Shown here piece after piece: positions 6,280 through 14,831 of a DNA stretch of 37,142 nt. The stretch's first letter is position 1; each line of letters begins with the position of its first letter. Under the pieces are notes generated by a model that was not told the DNA's origin, made no database searches, and worked only from the letters and a program-made list of their open reading frames with translations. Where the stretch lies: assembly GCA_009778035.1 (NCBI GenBank), contig WRKP01000023.1, positions 1-37,142 on the forward strand, written 5' to 3'. This stretch comes from Planctomycetaceae bacterium. Its GTDB lineage: Bacteria; Planctomycetota; Planctomycetia; Pirellulales; Thermoguttaceae. A program made the translations under genes and the position numbers.

Positions 6280-9200
6280 ATGACGAACACGATCATCAAG
6301 GCCTCGGCGGGATCCGGCAAGACTTTTCAGTTGAGCAACGAATTTCTCGCAATTCTGCTCCGAAATAATGCCAAACAAACCAACGAAAAAATCAATGCAA
6401 TCCTTGCCTCTACATTCACCCGAAAAGCCGCCGGAGAAATTTTAGACCGTATCCTCAATCGACTCGCCGAAGCCGCCCTCGACGAAATCAAACAACACGA
6501 ATTCGCCAAACACATTCCCCTATCCGCCAAAGATCCCGTAAAACGCACGGCACTCCTCCAAAAAACCACCGCAGAACTCGCCCGAAATCTCTATCGCCTC
6601 CGCATCAGCACACTCGACTCCTTTTTCCATAAAATTGCGTCCTCGTTTTCGCTCGAACTCGCGTTGCCGCCCGGCTGGACGATCATCGACGAGGCGGAAC
6701 ACAGCCGAAGCATTCACGAAGCCGTCCAGGCAGTTTTTTCCGAATCACACAAAAACGAAGCCCGAAAACTCCTCCATCTGCTCCAAAAAGGCGAGCAAAG
6801 CCAAACCGTTACGCAGGAAGTTTTCAAATTAGCCAAAGACCTGCTGCCCATCATTCGCAGTACCGATGCCGCTCTTTGGGACCATACCGACCCCGGCAAA
6901 CTCGGCACGCTCACACAAGGCAAAATGACGGAAAAAGACCTGGATTGCATTTTGGCATCCTTTTCGGAAGACCGCAAAACGCTGCACCAACTGCTCCCGA
7001 AAACGAAAAAAGGCGAACCCGACGGCAACTGCGTCAAAGGTTTCGACCGCTTTATGGAAATCGCTGCTGAACGAAATTGGGACGGACTGCTTACCGGGAA
7101 AATAGGCACCAATTTTTCGGTCGGCAACTGCGTCATCCACAAAAAACCGGTCGAGCCGGAACTCCGCGATGTAATTCTCCCCATCGTCCAACATGCCCGA
7201 GCCGTCTGGATGGAAACCATTATCCATCAAACGATTGCAACGCGAGCCTTGCTTGACCTCGTTTGGGAAAAATTGGAAGCCATTTTGCAGCGAAAACGCG
7301 GTTTTCGATTCGAGGATATTACGTTTTGTCTCGGCGATTTGTTTTCCAAAAAGCCGAACGCGCTGCCGCAAAAACTGCTTTCGCACCGAATCGATGCTCC
7401 CACGGAACACCTGCTGCTCGATGAGTTTCAAGACACATCGCTTTCGCAATGGAGCATCTTGAAACCCTTCGTGCAGTCCGTCAATCAAGGGGCTGAATCG
7501 TCGTTTTTCTGCGTTGGCGACTTGAAGCAGGCAATTTATGGTTGGCGGGGCGGCGTTGCCGAAATCTTTGAATCGGTCAGCGATTTTTTGGAAACCGAGG
7601 GAGCGGATACGATCAAGCGTCCCATCATGAACGAAACGCGGCGGAATTCGCAGCCGGTAATTGATGCCGTCAACCAGGTGTTCCTGAACATTGGAACGAA
7701 CGCTGCCGTATGCGAAAAATCGCCTGCCGCGGCCGCGAAATGGCAAGAATGGTTCGGCAACGAAATCCATCAAACGCTCAGTCCGAACAAGGAAAAAGGG
7801 TATTGCGTGCTTGAAACCGTCCCGATGGACGATGCGAAAATTGATGATGATGACGCCAGCCTTGACACGGAATCGCCCTTTTGGCAACACTCGCTCAACC
7901 GCATCGCGCAACTGCACGCAAAGCATCCGAGCCGAAGCATCGGGATTCTATTTCGTTCGGGCAAGGACATCCCGACGGTGCTCAAGGGGCTCAAACACCG
8001 CGGCGTTGAGGCAAGTGATGAAGGCGGAGTGCCGTTGACCGACTCGGCAGCGGTGCAGCAGGTTCTGTCCGTGATGACGTTCATCGACCATCCCGGCGAT
8101 ACGATTGTTCGATTCCATCTTGCGACCGGCCCGCTTGCCGAATTGCTCGCCTTGCAAGACGTTGCCGATGATATGAATGCCGAAAATGTCGCTCGGCATT
8201 GGCGGGGGCAATTACTGTCGCAGGGGTACGGAAAAACGGTGAAAAAGTTGGTTTCCGCATTGACTCCCTGCGAACCGAAGGAAATGCAACGGCTTGAAAA
8301 ACTGCTGGAATTGGCTTACCGCTTTGACGAAAGGGCAACCGGCACGCGAACCCGGCAGTTTATCGAGTCGGTTCACTCTGCTCGGCTGGCGACGCCCGGT
8401 GCGGATTTGATACGCGTGATGACGATTCACGGTGCCAAGGGACTTGAATTCGATATTGTGGTTCTGCCGGACTTGGACGGCTTTTTGCTTGGCCGTTCGC
8501 CGAAGATTATCCTCTCCCAAGCCTCGCAAGCCGGGCCCGTCCGTTTTGTATTGCGTTGGGTCAAGCAGGAATTGCGGCCATTGTTGCCGGAGTCTTATCA
8601 GGAAGCCTTTGTGCAATGGCAGGATAATCAGGTACAGGAATCGCTTGCCGTTTTGTATGTTGCGTTGACGCGTGCGCGGCATGAACTCGTGATGCTCGTT
8701 CCTGAAAAGAGTCAAAAGGGAACGGGAACGTATGCCGCCGTGTTGCAGTCGGGTTTGGGCGATGTGTTAGCCGTCGCACCCGGTGCGGCACACCAAGTCT
8801 ACCAAACCGGCAATGCGGATTGGGACGATGCAATCGCGGTTGCGGAACCGGCCAGACCGAGCATTGCCTGGAATGCGTTGTCGAATCGGCCGGTATTTCG
8901 CAATTTGCCGCAGGCCTCGCCGTCCGGGATGGTGAAAGACGACAAAGCCGTTTGGAGCCGTCGGCGGAATGCCGCCCAGCCGATGGATATTCGCGATACA
9001 GCCCTGTACGGGACGGCGATCCATGCATGTTTTGCCAGTGTGCGGTGGATTGATGACAATCGTTTGGACGGCGAAACATTGCAGAAAATTGTCGCACAAT
9101 CCCTATCGGGCAGGCGGCACAATCTTGTTCCGTCGGAAATCGTCGAGGATTTCCTTGTGATGTGCGAACGGCCGGAAGTCCGAAAAGTGTTAATGCGCTC

Positions 9201-9507
9201 GAGTTATGCGGTTGGGGAGGACATTGCGGTCGAAACGGAGCGTCGATTTGCGGTGCGCTGGCAGGGGAAACTGTTGCACGGCTCGATGGATCGTTTTGTC
9301 ATTCGCCGATCGGGCGGAGAGGTGATTGGCTTGGAGATTTTTGATTTCAAGACGGACAGGCCGGGTGTTGGCGAAGCGGAAGCAGCATTTTTGGCGGATC
9401 GGCATCGGCATTATGCTCCGCAGATGGAGGCGTATTGCGAGGCGGTTCGTGTGATGTATCCGGGCGTGCAGGATGTTTCGACGAAAATGGTGTTCACGGC
9501 ATGGTAA
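6280..9507 (+). CDS. UvrD/Rep-type helicase with C-terminal PD-(D/E)XK nuclease (AddA/RecB-like)
   Basis: The 1075-residue protein has the full set of superfamily 1A helicase motifs followed by a RecB-type nuclease. Walker A is A-S-A-G-S-G-K-T (residues 8-15), motif Ia is A-S-T-F-T-R-K-A-A, motif II is L-L-L-D-E-F-Q-D-T-S, motif III is G-D-L-K-Q-A-I-Y-G-W-R-G, motif V is T-I-H-G-A-K-G-L-E-F-D, and motif VI is Y-V-A-L-T-R-A-R. The C terminus has H-G-S-M-D-R-F-V, then D-F-K-T-D and Q-M-E-A-Y, the nuclease core. Such enzymes process double-strand breaks for recombination, normally with an AddB or RecC partner. No partner gene is adjacent. The ATG at 6280 is chosen over a TTG at 6262 because it directly precedes the Walker A strand and fits the -10 box. 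Confidence 0.9.
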   Translation: MTNTIIKASAGSGKTFQLSNEFLAILLRNNAKQTNEKINAILASTFTRKAAGEILDRILNRLAEAALDEIKQHEFAKHIPLSAKDPVKRTALLQKTTAELARNLYRLRISTLDSFFHKIASSFSLELALPPGWTIIDEAEHSRSIHEAVQAVFSESHKNEARKLLHLLQKGEQSQTVTQEVFKLAKDLLPIIRSTDAALWDHTDPGKLGTLTQGKMTEKDLDCILASFSEDRKTLHQLLPKTKKGEPDGNCVKGFDRFMEIAAERNWDGLLTGKIGTNFSVGNCVIHKKPVEPELRDVILPIVQHARAVWMETIIHQTIATRALLDLVWEKLEAILQRKRGFRFEDITFCLGDLFSKKPNALPQKLLSHRIDAPTEHLLLDEFQDTSLSQWSILKPFVQSVNQGAESSFFCVGDLKQAIYGWRGGVAEIFESVSDFLETEGADTIKRPIMNETRRNSQPVIDAVNQVFLNIGTNAAVCEKSPAAAAKWQEWFGNEIHQTLSPNKEKGYCVLETVPMDDAKIDDDDASLDTESPFWQHSLNRIAQLHAKHPSRSIGILFRSGKDIPTVLKGLKHRGVEASDEGGVPLTDSAAVQQVLSVMTFIDHPGDTIVRFHLATGPLAELLALQDVADDMNAENVARHWRGQLLSQGYGKTVKKLVSALTPCEPKEMQRLEKLLELAYRFDERATGTRTRQFIESVHSARLATPGADLIRVMTIHGAKGLEFDIVVLPDLDGFLLGRSPKIILSQASQAGPVRFVLRWVKQELRPLLPESYQEAFVQWQDNQVQESLAVLYVALTRARHELVMLVPEKSQKGTGTYAAVLQSGLGDVLAVAPGAAHQVYQTGNADWDDAIAVAEPARPSIAWNALSNRPVFRNLPQASPSGMVKDDKAVWSRRRNAAQPMDIRDTALYGTAIHACFASVRWIDDNRLDGETLQKIVAQSLSGRRHNLVPSEIVEDFLVMCERPEVRKVLMRSSYAVGEDIAVETERRFAVRWQGKLLHGSMDRFVIRRSGGEVIGLEIFDFKTDRPGVGEAEAAFLADRHRHYAPQMEAYCEAVRVMYPGVQDVSTKMVFTAW

Positions 9508-9539
9508 CTTGCGGCGTAATAGGCCGGCCCTATAACCTG

Positions 9540-9674
9540 TCGTCCTTCCGGCTTGCGCCGGAACCCAGAGGAACCGCCATTACTCGCAATGTCTGGTTCC
9601 CGGCTTTCGCCGGGATGACGAAGATTGCGCCGGGATGACGGAAGGGCGTCCATACCCATTCTGAATATGCTCTA
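9540..9674. repeat. Family A element, copy A2 (left end missing)
   Basis: Two CCGGC/GCCGG hairpins (about 9546-9562 and 9597-9620), a short duplication of GCGCCGGGATGACG, and an end reading GAATATGCTCTA (9663-9674) that matches the family terminus. The other terminus cannot be seen. This explains most of the gap after the helicase gene. Confidence 0.75.
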
Positions 9675-9696
9675 ACGCCCTCGCTTGCTCGATTCG

Positions 9697-10047
9697 TTAA
9701 CCTTTGTTCTTCTTATTGAACCAGTTGAGCCAAGCCCAACTCTCCTTCGACTCCGTACCGTTCGCCTGATTTTCCTGCCGAGGAGCACTTTTTTTCATTT
9801 CTTTGCTTTCGGCTGCCATCCGTTCTACCTCGCGATTCCGAAAAACATGCAGGTCTTCCGAGATATTCGAGGATTCTTTTTCGTGAAATGCGCGCAAGTC
9901 GGCCATCTGGTCTTGAGCAGTATGATTTTGCGACTGCCAATACGGCGGTACTGTCATGACACTAGGAGAAGACCGGCTATCCAGCACATTACAGCCCGAA
10001 GCCAGTAAGGAGAATAACAGTAAAGCGAAAACGTGTCGTATAAGCAT
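9697..10047 (-). CDS. Small predicted lipoprotein of unknown function
   Basis: The 116-residue product begins with a lipoprotein signal peptide: M-L-I-R-H, a hydrophobic stretch, then the lipobox L-A-S-G-C, placing the lipidated cysteine at residue 19. The mature part is short, hydrophilic and predicted to be largely helical (E/K/R-rich from residue 45 on), ending in W-A-W-L-N-W-F-N-K-K-N-K-G. I recognise no domain. The ATG at 10047 has a strong AGGGAGGG ribosome site 8 nt upstream, which makes this a real gene despite its small size. It is divergent from fumC. Confidence 0.8.
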   Translation of the reverse strand: MLIRHVFALLLFSLLASGCNVLDSRSSPSVMTVPPYWQSQNHTAQDQMADLRAFHEKESSNISEDLHVFRNREVERMAAESKEMKKSAPRQENQANGTESKESWAWLNWFNKKNKG

Positions 10048-10151
10048 AGAAAAAACCCTCCCTTTGGTACAATCGGCATTTTTTTATGAAAACTTGACCG
10101 TTTGTTGTCCCGCAGCAAGTATTGGAGCATATCCATCATTGTTTTGGGCTC

Positions 10152-10202
10152 TTTTTCGTCATTCCGGCGGAGGAGCATCCAGTCCAAATCGAAACACGCT
10201 CC
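10152..10202. repeat. Family A fragment upstream of fumC
   Basis: TTTTTCGTCATTCCGGCGG (10153-10171) matches the A core, and the segment ends in ACACGCTCC, resembling the ATACGCTCT terminus. The middle is lost. The fumC -10 box begins 3 nt after this fragment. Confidence 0.45.
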
Positions 10203-10204
10203 AG

Positions 10205-10210
10205 TATAAT
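10205..10210 (+). promoter_or_regulatory. -10 box placed for a leaderless fumC mRNA
   Basis: TATAAT at 10205-10210 ends 6 nt before the ATG at 10217. No Shine-Dalgarno site and no recognisable -35 box. Confidence 0.5.
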
Positions 10211-10216
10211 AAATTC

Positions 10217-10240
10217 ATGCGAATAGAAATGCGAATAGAA
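10217..10240 (+). repeat. 12-bp tandem duplication of the fumC start
   Basis: ATGCGAATAGAA is repeated twice in direct succession (10217-10228, 10229-10240), duplicating the start codon and the next three codons. Confidence 0.9.
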
Positions 10241-11803
10241 CACGACACGATGGGGCCCGTCGAAGTGCCCGAGGGGGCTTATTATGGTGCCCAAACCCAA
10301 CGAGCCGTTGAAAACTTTCCCATTTCGGGAAAGACCATGCCGCCGGAGTTGATTCACGCCCTCGGCCTCGTTAAATGGGCATGTGCGAAGGCCAATGCCG
10401 AACTCGGACTGCTCCAATCGGGACGCTCGCCGCTCTCGGAAGAGCAGATCGCGGCTCTTTTGACGGCGTGTCTTGAAGTTGCGGAGGGGAAATTCGACGA
10501 TCATTTTCCGGTCGATGTCTATCAAACCGGCAGCGGGACGTCGACGAATATGAATGCCAACGAGGTGATTGCCCGACGAGCGAATGAGATTGTGGAGGCG
10601 GGAGAGAATTGCGAAGGTAGGTTGCCGACCGCCGGGCGGCAACGTGCGGTACTCCGCACAAAAACACCGATAGACTCCCCCTGTCGGCTATCGCCGACGC
10701 TGCCGCCCGGCGGTCGGCAGCCTACCTCTGCCGTCTCCATCCACCCCAACGACCACGTCAATATGGGCCAGAGCAGTAATGATATTTTCCCAACGGCGAT
10801 GATCGTTGCGCTGGTTATTGAAATCGCTTTCCTAAAAGATGCTGTCGCGGTTGCCAATAAAACGTTACAGGAAAAAGAATATGCTTGGGAAAATGTCTTG
10901 AAAATCGGCCGTACCCATCTCGCCGATGCCACACCGATGACTCTTGGTCAAGAATTTGAAGGTTTTAAGGATCAAATGCTTGATGCCTACACCATGGTTT
11001 GCAGTGCGTTGCGTTTTTTGGACAGTTTGCCGGTTGGCGGCACTGCGATAGGAACAGGCATTAACACGCATCCAGATTTTGCACAAAAAGTGATTGGCTT
11101 CGTGAATGAAAAACTCGACGAAAAGGTTGTGCTTGCAGGTAGCGGGAAAGACGCAGGAGATACAGAATTTGTGCGTCCTTTTGGCGATTTGTCCAGCCGC
11201 TTTAATACCATTTCTCAGCGTAACGACATTGTAACCGCTCATTCGCTCATCAAATCCGCCGCCGTTTGCATTTTTAATGTGGCCAACAACATCCGCTGGC
11301 TGGGCAGCGGCCCGCGGGCGGGATTTTACGAAATCATCATTCCCGACTTGCAGCCGGGCAGTTCGATTATGCCGGGAAAGGTCAATCCGGTGCTCTGCGA
11401 AGCGTTGATGCAGGCCTGTGCCCGAGTGATCGGCAACGATCAAACAATGACCTTCTGCGGAGCGGCTGGCGGACAGTTTCAACTCAATGTGATGATGCCG
11501 GTGATGGCGGATACGGCCATCGAAAGCGTCAAAATCCTGTCCGGCGCGTTGGAAGTTTTCACCGAAAAGTGTCTCAAGGGGCTTGTCGCCAACGAGGAAA
11601 AGTGCCGGGAAGGCGTCGAAAAGAGTTTATCGCTGGCGACGGCACTGAATCCGCATATTGGCTATGAAAAAGCGGCGGAAGTTGCGAAGGAGGCGTTCAA
11701 GACGGGCAAGACAGTGCGTGAAGTGTGTCTCGAATGGGATGTTTTGCCGCCGGAGCGTCTTGCCGAAGTGCTTGATCCGATGCGGATGACGCGGCCAAAT
11801 TGA
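10217..11803 (+). CDS. fumC: Class II fumarate hydratase with an in-frame palindromic-repeat insertion
   Basis: Class II fumarase interconverts fumarate and malate in the TCA cycle in the cytoplasm. The family signatures are G-A-Q-T-Q-R-A near the N terminus, Q-T-G-S-G-T-S-T-N-M-N-A-N-E-V, H-P-N-D-H-V-N-M-G-Q-S-S-N-D, G-R-T-H-L-A-D-A-T-P, and the catalytic loop G-S-S-I-M-P-G-K-V-N-P. The protein is 528 residues, against about 465 for E. coli FumC. Residues about 133-171 are foreign: their DNA (10614-10727, exactly 38 codons) is a complete family B palindrome lying between the N-E-V-I-A-R-R-A helix and H-P-N-D. All motifs on both sides are intact, so the enzyme may still work. The first 8 codons are a 12-bp duplication containing two ATGs, and the second ATG (10229) may also be used. 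Confidence 0.95.
   Translation: MRIEMRIEHDTMGPVEVPEGAYYGAQTQRAVENFPISGKTMPPELIHALGLVKWACAKANAELGLLQSGRSPLSEEQIAALLTACLEVAEGKFDDHFPVDVYQTGSGTSTNMNANEVIARRANEIVEAGENCEGRLPTAGRQRAVLRTKTPIDSPCRLSPTLPPGGRQPTSAVSIHPNDHVNMGQSSNDIFPTAMIVALVIEIAFLKDAVAVANKTLQEKEYAWENVLKIGRTHLADATPMTLGQEFEGFKDQMLDAYTMVCSALRFLDSLPVGGTAIGTGINTHPDFAQKVIGFVNEKLDEKVVLAGSGKDAGDTEFVRPFGDLSSRFNTISQRNDIVTAHSLIKSAAVCIFNVANNIRWLGSGPRAGFYEIIIPDLQPGSSIMPGKVNPVLCEALMQACARVIGNDQTMTFCGAAGGQFQLNVMMPVMADTAIESVKILSGALEVFTEKCLKGLVANEEKCREGVEKSLSLATALNPHIGYEKAAEVAKEAFKTGKTVREVCLEWDVLPPERLAEVLDPMRMTRPN
10614..10727. repeat. Family B palindromic element inside fumC, copy B2
   Basis: The left arm AAGGTAGGTTGCCGACCGCC (from 10614) and the right arm CGGTCGGCAGCCTACCT (10711-10727) form a long imperfect palindrome of 114 bp. 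The left arm is identical to the intergenic copy B1 from AAGGTAGG through CGGGCGGCAAC. The element contains no stop in the fumC frame and its length is a multiple of three. Confidence 0.9.
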
Positions 11804-11810
11804 TGGCAGC

Positions 11811-11992
11811 CGCGTATCCAGAATTGGTATGGACGCCCCTCCGTCATTCTGACGCAAGCATCGTCATCCCGGCCACACACCGTCATTCCGGCGAAAGCCG
11901 GAACCCAGAGGAATCGGCTTCACTCGCAATGTCTGGATTCCGGCTTGCGCCGGAATGACGATTTTTGTTCAAAGCAACACGAGAATCGCTCT
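11811..11992. repeat. Family A element, copy A3 (expanded core)
   Basis: Starts CGCGTATCCAGAATTGG (11811) and ends GAATCGCTCT (11983-11992), both close to the family termini. The core holds extra CGTCATTC/CGTCATCC motifs, suggesting an internal duplication. It fills the space between the fumC stop and the dsbD-like stop and touches the latter. Confidence 0.75.
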
Positions 11993-11994
11993 CG

Positions 11995-13851
11995 TCATCG
12001 CAACAGTTCCGCGAGCGATCGCACCGTGTAAAAACCGCGAACCACCGTCGGCTCCGTCGGATTGGCCGAATCAAAAATCGCCACCGTCGGGACGATGATT
12101 GATGAGCCCAGTTGCAATAAAAGTTCCGTTCCTTCGCCCTCCCGAGTACAATCCGCCTGAAAAGATACGATCTGCTTTTCCTCCAACAACGACAATATCA
12201 TCTCCGATTGCAACACAGTTGCTTCCAACCCTTTGCAATTCACACACCAATCGGCCGTAAACTCAACGATCACCGGCTGGCCCGACGCCAATGCCGCTTC
12301 GAATGCCGAATGACTGTACGGCTTCCAATGCTCGCCCTCATGGCCGTATATCCGCGTCTTCATTGCCGACTCCAATGTGTACGGATTCGGCACGCCGGGA
12401 ATGTTATACGAAAACACAAGCACCAGGCCCAACACGATGGGCGATATGACGGCCGTGCGTTTTTGGCTTTGCCCCGTCATTTGCTGCTCGCCGAAAAGCC
12501 AACAAACAAACCAAAGAGCAAAAAGCAATGCAATGGTCGGCAGCACCTTTTCGACGGGCAGAAAATACAAAATCCAAACAACCGCCAAGAGCAGGCAGAA
12601 TCCCATCGTTTTTTTGAACGTTTCCATCCACGCCCCTGGTTTGGGCAAAAACCGCAGCCATTCAGGGAACGCCCCCAGCAGCAAATAGGGCGATGCCATC
12701 CCGAGGCCGATGATGCCGTACATAAAGAACACTTCCGGCATATTTCCGGCTCGGATTTGCATATCCGCCCAATTCACGGCGGGACTTAACAGCGGGGCAC
12801 CGCAAGGAATTGCCAGCAGCGTCGTGATGATCCCCTTAAAATACGCTCCCAGTATTCCTTCTTGATTCGTCAGTTGCCCTGACGTTTTGCCGCCGAGCAC
12901 GCCGGGAACGTTGAGCGTCCAGATATTCATCAGGCTCAGTGCCATCACGAAGACGATGCATACCATAATGATACCGAACAGGTCGAATGTAAACAGGATG
13001 CTCAAGCCGAGGCTCAAAAATGCCAGGAAGAGGAACACGCTGAGCATTCCCGAAGCGTACCAGGCATTTAGCATAAACGCTCTTGCCCGGCTCTGTCCGG
13101 CTTGCTCGAAGAAGGAGAGGATTTTCAATCCGATGACGGGCAGCACGCACGGCATAAAGTTCAAAATGATCCCGCCGCAAAAGGCAAAGAGCAGGGCCCA
13201 CCAAAAGTTGCCAACGAGAACGGTTTCGTGGACGGTAAATCCGGGGACTTCGCTTCGCGGTGTTCCCGGCTCGCTGAATTCAAAATGGAACACAAACTGG
13301 TCGGCAACGGCTTCGGCTTGCTGCAACAGCGTGCCAATATCGAGATTTGCATCGAATGTTGCCGAAAACGGGATGGTAATTGGAATACACAAACCGTCGG
13401 CATCTTGGCAGACCATACCATGCAGTCTTCCCTGAATGGCCGTCCCGACGGGCAGATTGTCCTGGAACGTGAAAATCCAGGTTACGGCGAGGTCATATTC
13501 TTCGAGCGGGACGTCAAAATAGGGAGTGATATTGACGCGTGGTTCGGTGGTTGGGCGGATTTCCAGCAATGATGCCTGTAATTCCGGCGGACTGAATTCG
13601 AAGGTGCTGGGCAGGGAGCCGCCGGGCGGCTGCGTTACGGAATAGAGGTGCCAACCGGGAACGATGCGGGCTTGCAGGACGAGGTATTTGTCGGTAAACT
13701 TGCCGGTCAGCGAGACGTGTTCTCGCGGGCCTTGCGTGGAGAGGCCGAAATCGTCAAAGTCGTACAATCCGTCGATTTGCGCTGCCGACTGTGCTGCCAG
13801 CAGGGAACTCAGGAACCCGCAGAGGAGAACGAAACGAAGCAGTCGGGACAT
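11995..13851 (-). CDS. dsbD: DsbD-family thiol:disulfide interchange protein
   Basis: DsbD passes electrons from cytoplasmic thioredoxin across the membrane to periplasmic thiol proteins. All three modules are present in this 618-residue protein. After a signal peptide (residues 1-25, ending A-Q-S-A-A-Q) comes an N-terminal DsbD-alpha-like domain. The polytopic core (roughly 220-480) has F-M-P-C-V-L-P-V near residue 234 and I-P-C-G-A-P-L near 349, the two membrane redox cysteines. The C-terminal thioredoxin domain carries W-C-V-N-C-K near residue 540. Likely clients include the double-thioredoxin protein at 4104-5998. A good promoter lies at 13882-13910. The stop codon at 11995 abuts repeat A3. 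Confidence 0.9.
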   Translation of the reverse strand: MSRLLRFVLLCGFLSSLLAAQSAAQIDGLYDFDDFGLSTQGPREHVSLTGKFTDKYLVLQARIVPGWHLYSVTQPPGGSLPSTFEFSPPELQASLLEIRPTTEPRVNITPYFDVPLEEYDLAVTWIFTFQDNLPVGTAIQGRLHGMVCQDADGLCIPITIPFSATFDANLDIGTLLQQAEAVADQFVFHFEFSEPGTPRSEVPGFTVHETVLVGNFWWALLFAFCGGIILNFMPCVLPVIGLKILSFFEQAGQSRARAFMLNAWYASGMLSVFLFLAFLSLGLSILFTFDLFGIIMVCIVFVMALSLMNIWTLNVPGVLGGKTSGQLTNQEGILGAYFKGIITTLLAIPCGAPLLSPAVNWADMQIRAGNMPEVFFMYGIIGLGMASPYLLLGAFPEWLRFLPKPGAWMETFKKTMGFCLLLAVVWILYFLPVEKVLPTIALLFALWFVCWLFGEQQMTGQSQKRTAVISPIVLGLVLVFSYNIPGVPNPYTLESAMKTRIYGHEGEHWKPYSHSAFEAALASGQPVIVEFTADWCVNCKGLEATVLQSEMILSLLEEKQIVSFQADCTREGEGTELLLQLGSSIIVPTVAIFDSANPTEPTVVRGFYTVRSLAELLR

Positions 13852-13881
13852 TGGATGGGACGAATGTGTGAATTGTGTTAA

Positions 13882-13910
13882 ATCCTAATCATGCGAGTTG
13901 GTTTTGTCAA
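13882..13910 (-). promoter_or_regulatory. Sigma-70-type promoter of the dsbD gene
   Basis: On the minus strand a perfect TTGACA (13905-13910), a 17-nt spacer and TAGGAT (13882-13887). The expected leader is about 24 nt. Confidence 0.7.
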
Positions 13911-13985
13911 TCCTGCGCTGGACTAGGCTTTACGATAAATTCCGTTAAAATACTTGGTATTATTCCGTGCGTATTGCGATAATTT

Positions 13986-14810
13986 ATGCTCAAATCAGCC
14001 CGCGAAATCGACCGAATGCGAAAAGCGGGTCTGTTCGTTTGGCATGCTCTGCAAATTGCCGAAAAACTCGTTCGGCCCGGCATGACGACCGGCGAAATTG
14101 ATGCTCGAATTGAACAATTCTATGAATATCATCACGTCATTCCCTTATTCAAAGGCGTGCCCGGTACCGTACCCTTCCCCGCCGTAACTTGCATCAGCGT
14201 TAACGAACAGGTCGTTCACGGCATTCCCGGCGATCGGGTGTTGCGGGAAGGCGACATTGTCGGGATTGATACCGGCTGCAAAATCTTGGATGCCGGCTCG
14301 CAATCCAAAGGCTGGTGCGGCGATTCCGCTCGCACTTTTGCCGTCGGCAAAATTACGTTCGAGCAGCAACGGCTTTTGGATGTTACCGAGGGGATGCTGA
14401 ACGTTGCGATCGCGGAGATGGGTCGGGCGGCAACTTGGGGGGCCGTCGCTCGAAAAATGCAGGCATTGGCCAAACCGGCGGGGTTTTCCGTGATTGAAGA
14501 CCTTGTCGGACATGGAATTGGCCGGGAAATGCATGAAAGTCCGCAGGTTCCGAATTATGTGAGTCAAAAAACGATGCAAAATGACTTTAAGTTGGTGCCG
14601 GGAATGGTGCTTGCCGTCGAGCCGATGGTCAACATTGGCACGAAAAACATCCGAACGCTTCGGGATCACTGGACGATATCAACGGCGGACCGGAAGCCGA
14701 GTGCGCATTTTGAGCACACATTGGCATTGACGACATCGGGCGTGCGGATTTTGACCGGCCCGCCGGAAAGCGACGAGGAGCGGATGGACATCTCGCAATG
14801 GACGGTGTAG
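13986..14810 (+). CDS. map: Type I methionine aminopeptidase
   Basis: Methionine aminopeptidase removes the initiator Met from new proteins in the cytoplasm. The 274-residue protein covers the pita-bread fold. The five metal ligands of the family can be placed: Asp in V-G-I-D-T-G-C, Asp in G-D-S-A-R-T-F, His in G-H-G-I-G-R-E-M-H-E-S-P, Glu in V-E-P-M-V-N-I-G, and Glu in F-E-H-T-L-A-L-T. The substrate-contact His is in Q-V-V-H-G-I-P-G. It is divergent from dsbD and ends 21 nt before the convergent oxidoreductase gene. A GATAAT at 13978-13983 is too close to the ATG to be an ordinary -10 box. Confidence 0.96.
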   Translation: MLKSAREIDRMRKAGLFVWHALQIAEKLVRPGMTTGEIDARIEQFYEYHHVIPLFKGVPGTVPFPAVTCISVNEQVVHGIPGDRVLREGDIVGIDTGCKILDAGSQSKGWCGDSARTFAVGKITFEQQRLLDVTEGMLNVAIAEMGRAATWGAVARKMQALAKPAGFSVIEDLVGHGIGREMHESPQVPNYVSQKTMQNDFKLVPGMVLAVEPMVNIGTKNIRTLRDHWTISTADRKPSAHFEHTLALTTSGVRILTGPPESDEERMDISQWTV

Positions 14811-14831
14811 ATGTTAGGAAAATGCCTGCCG

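Noticed and set aside
6829-7926. A 365-codon open frame antisense to the helicase gene
   Set aside because: It overlaps conserved helicase motifs on the other strand and has no start signals of its own.
13611-13632. A further family B copy in dsbD (GCCGCCGGGCGGCTGC)
   Set aside because: It encodes the Q-P-P-G-G segment expected in DsbD N-terminal domains and lacks the GGTAGG/CCTACC arms.
13978-13983. GATAAT as the -10 box of map
   Set aside because: Only 2 nt separate it from the ATG, so transcription would begin inside the gene.
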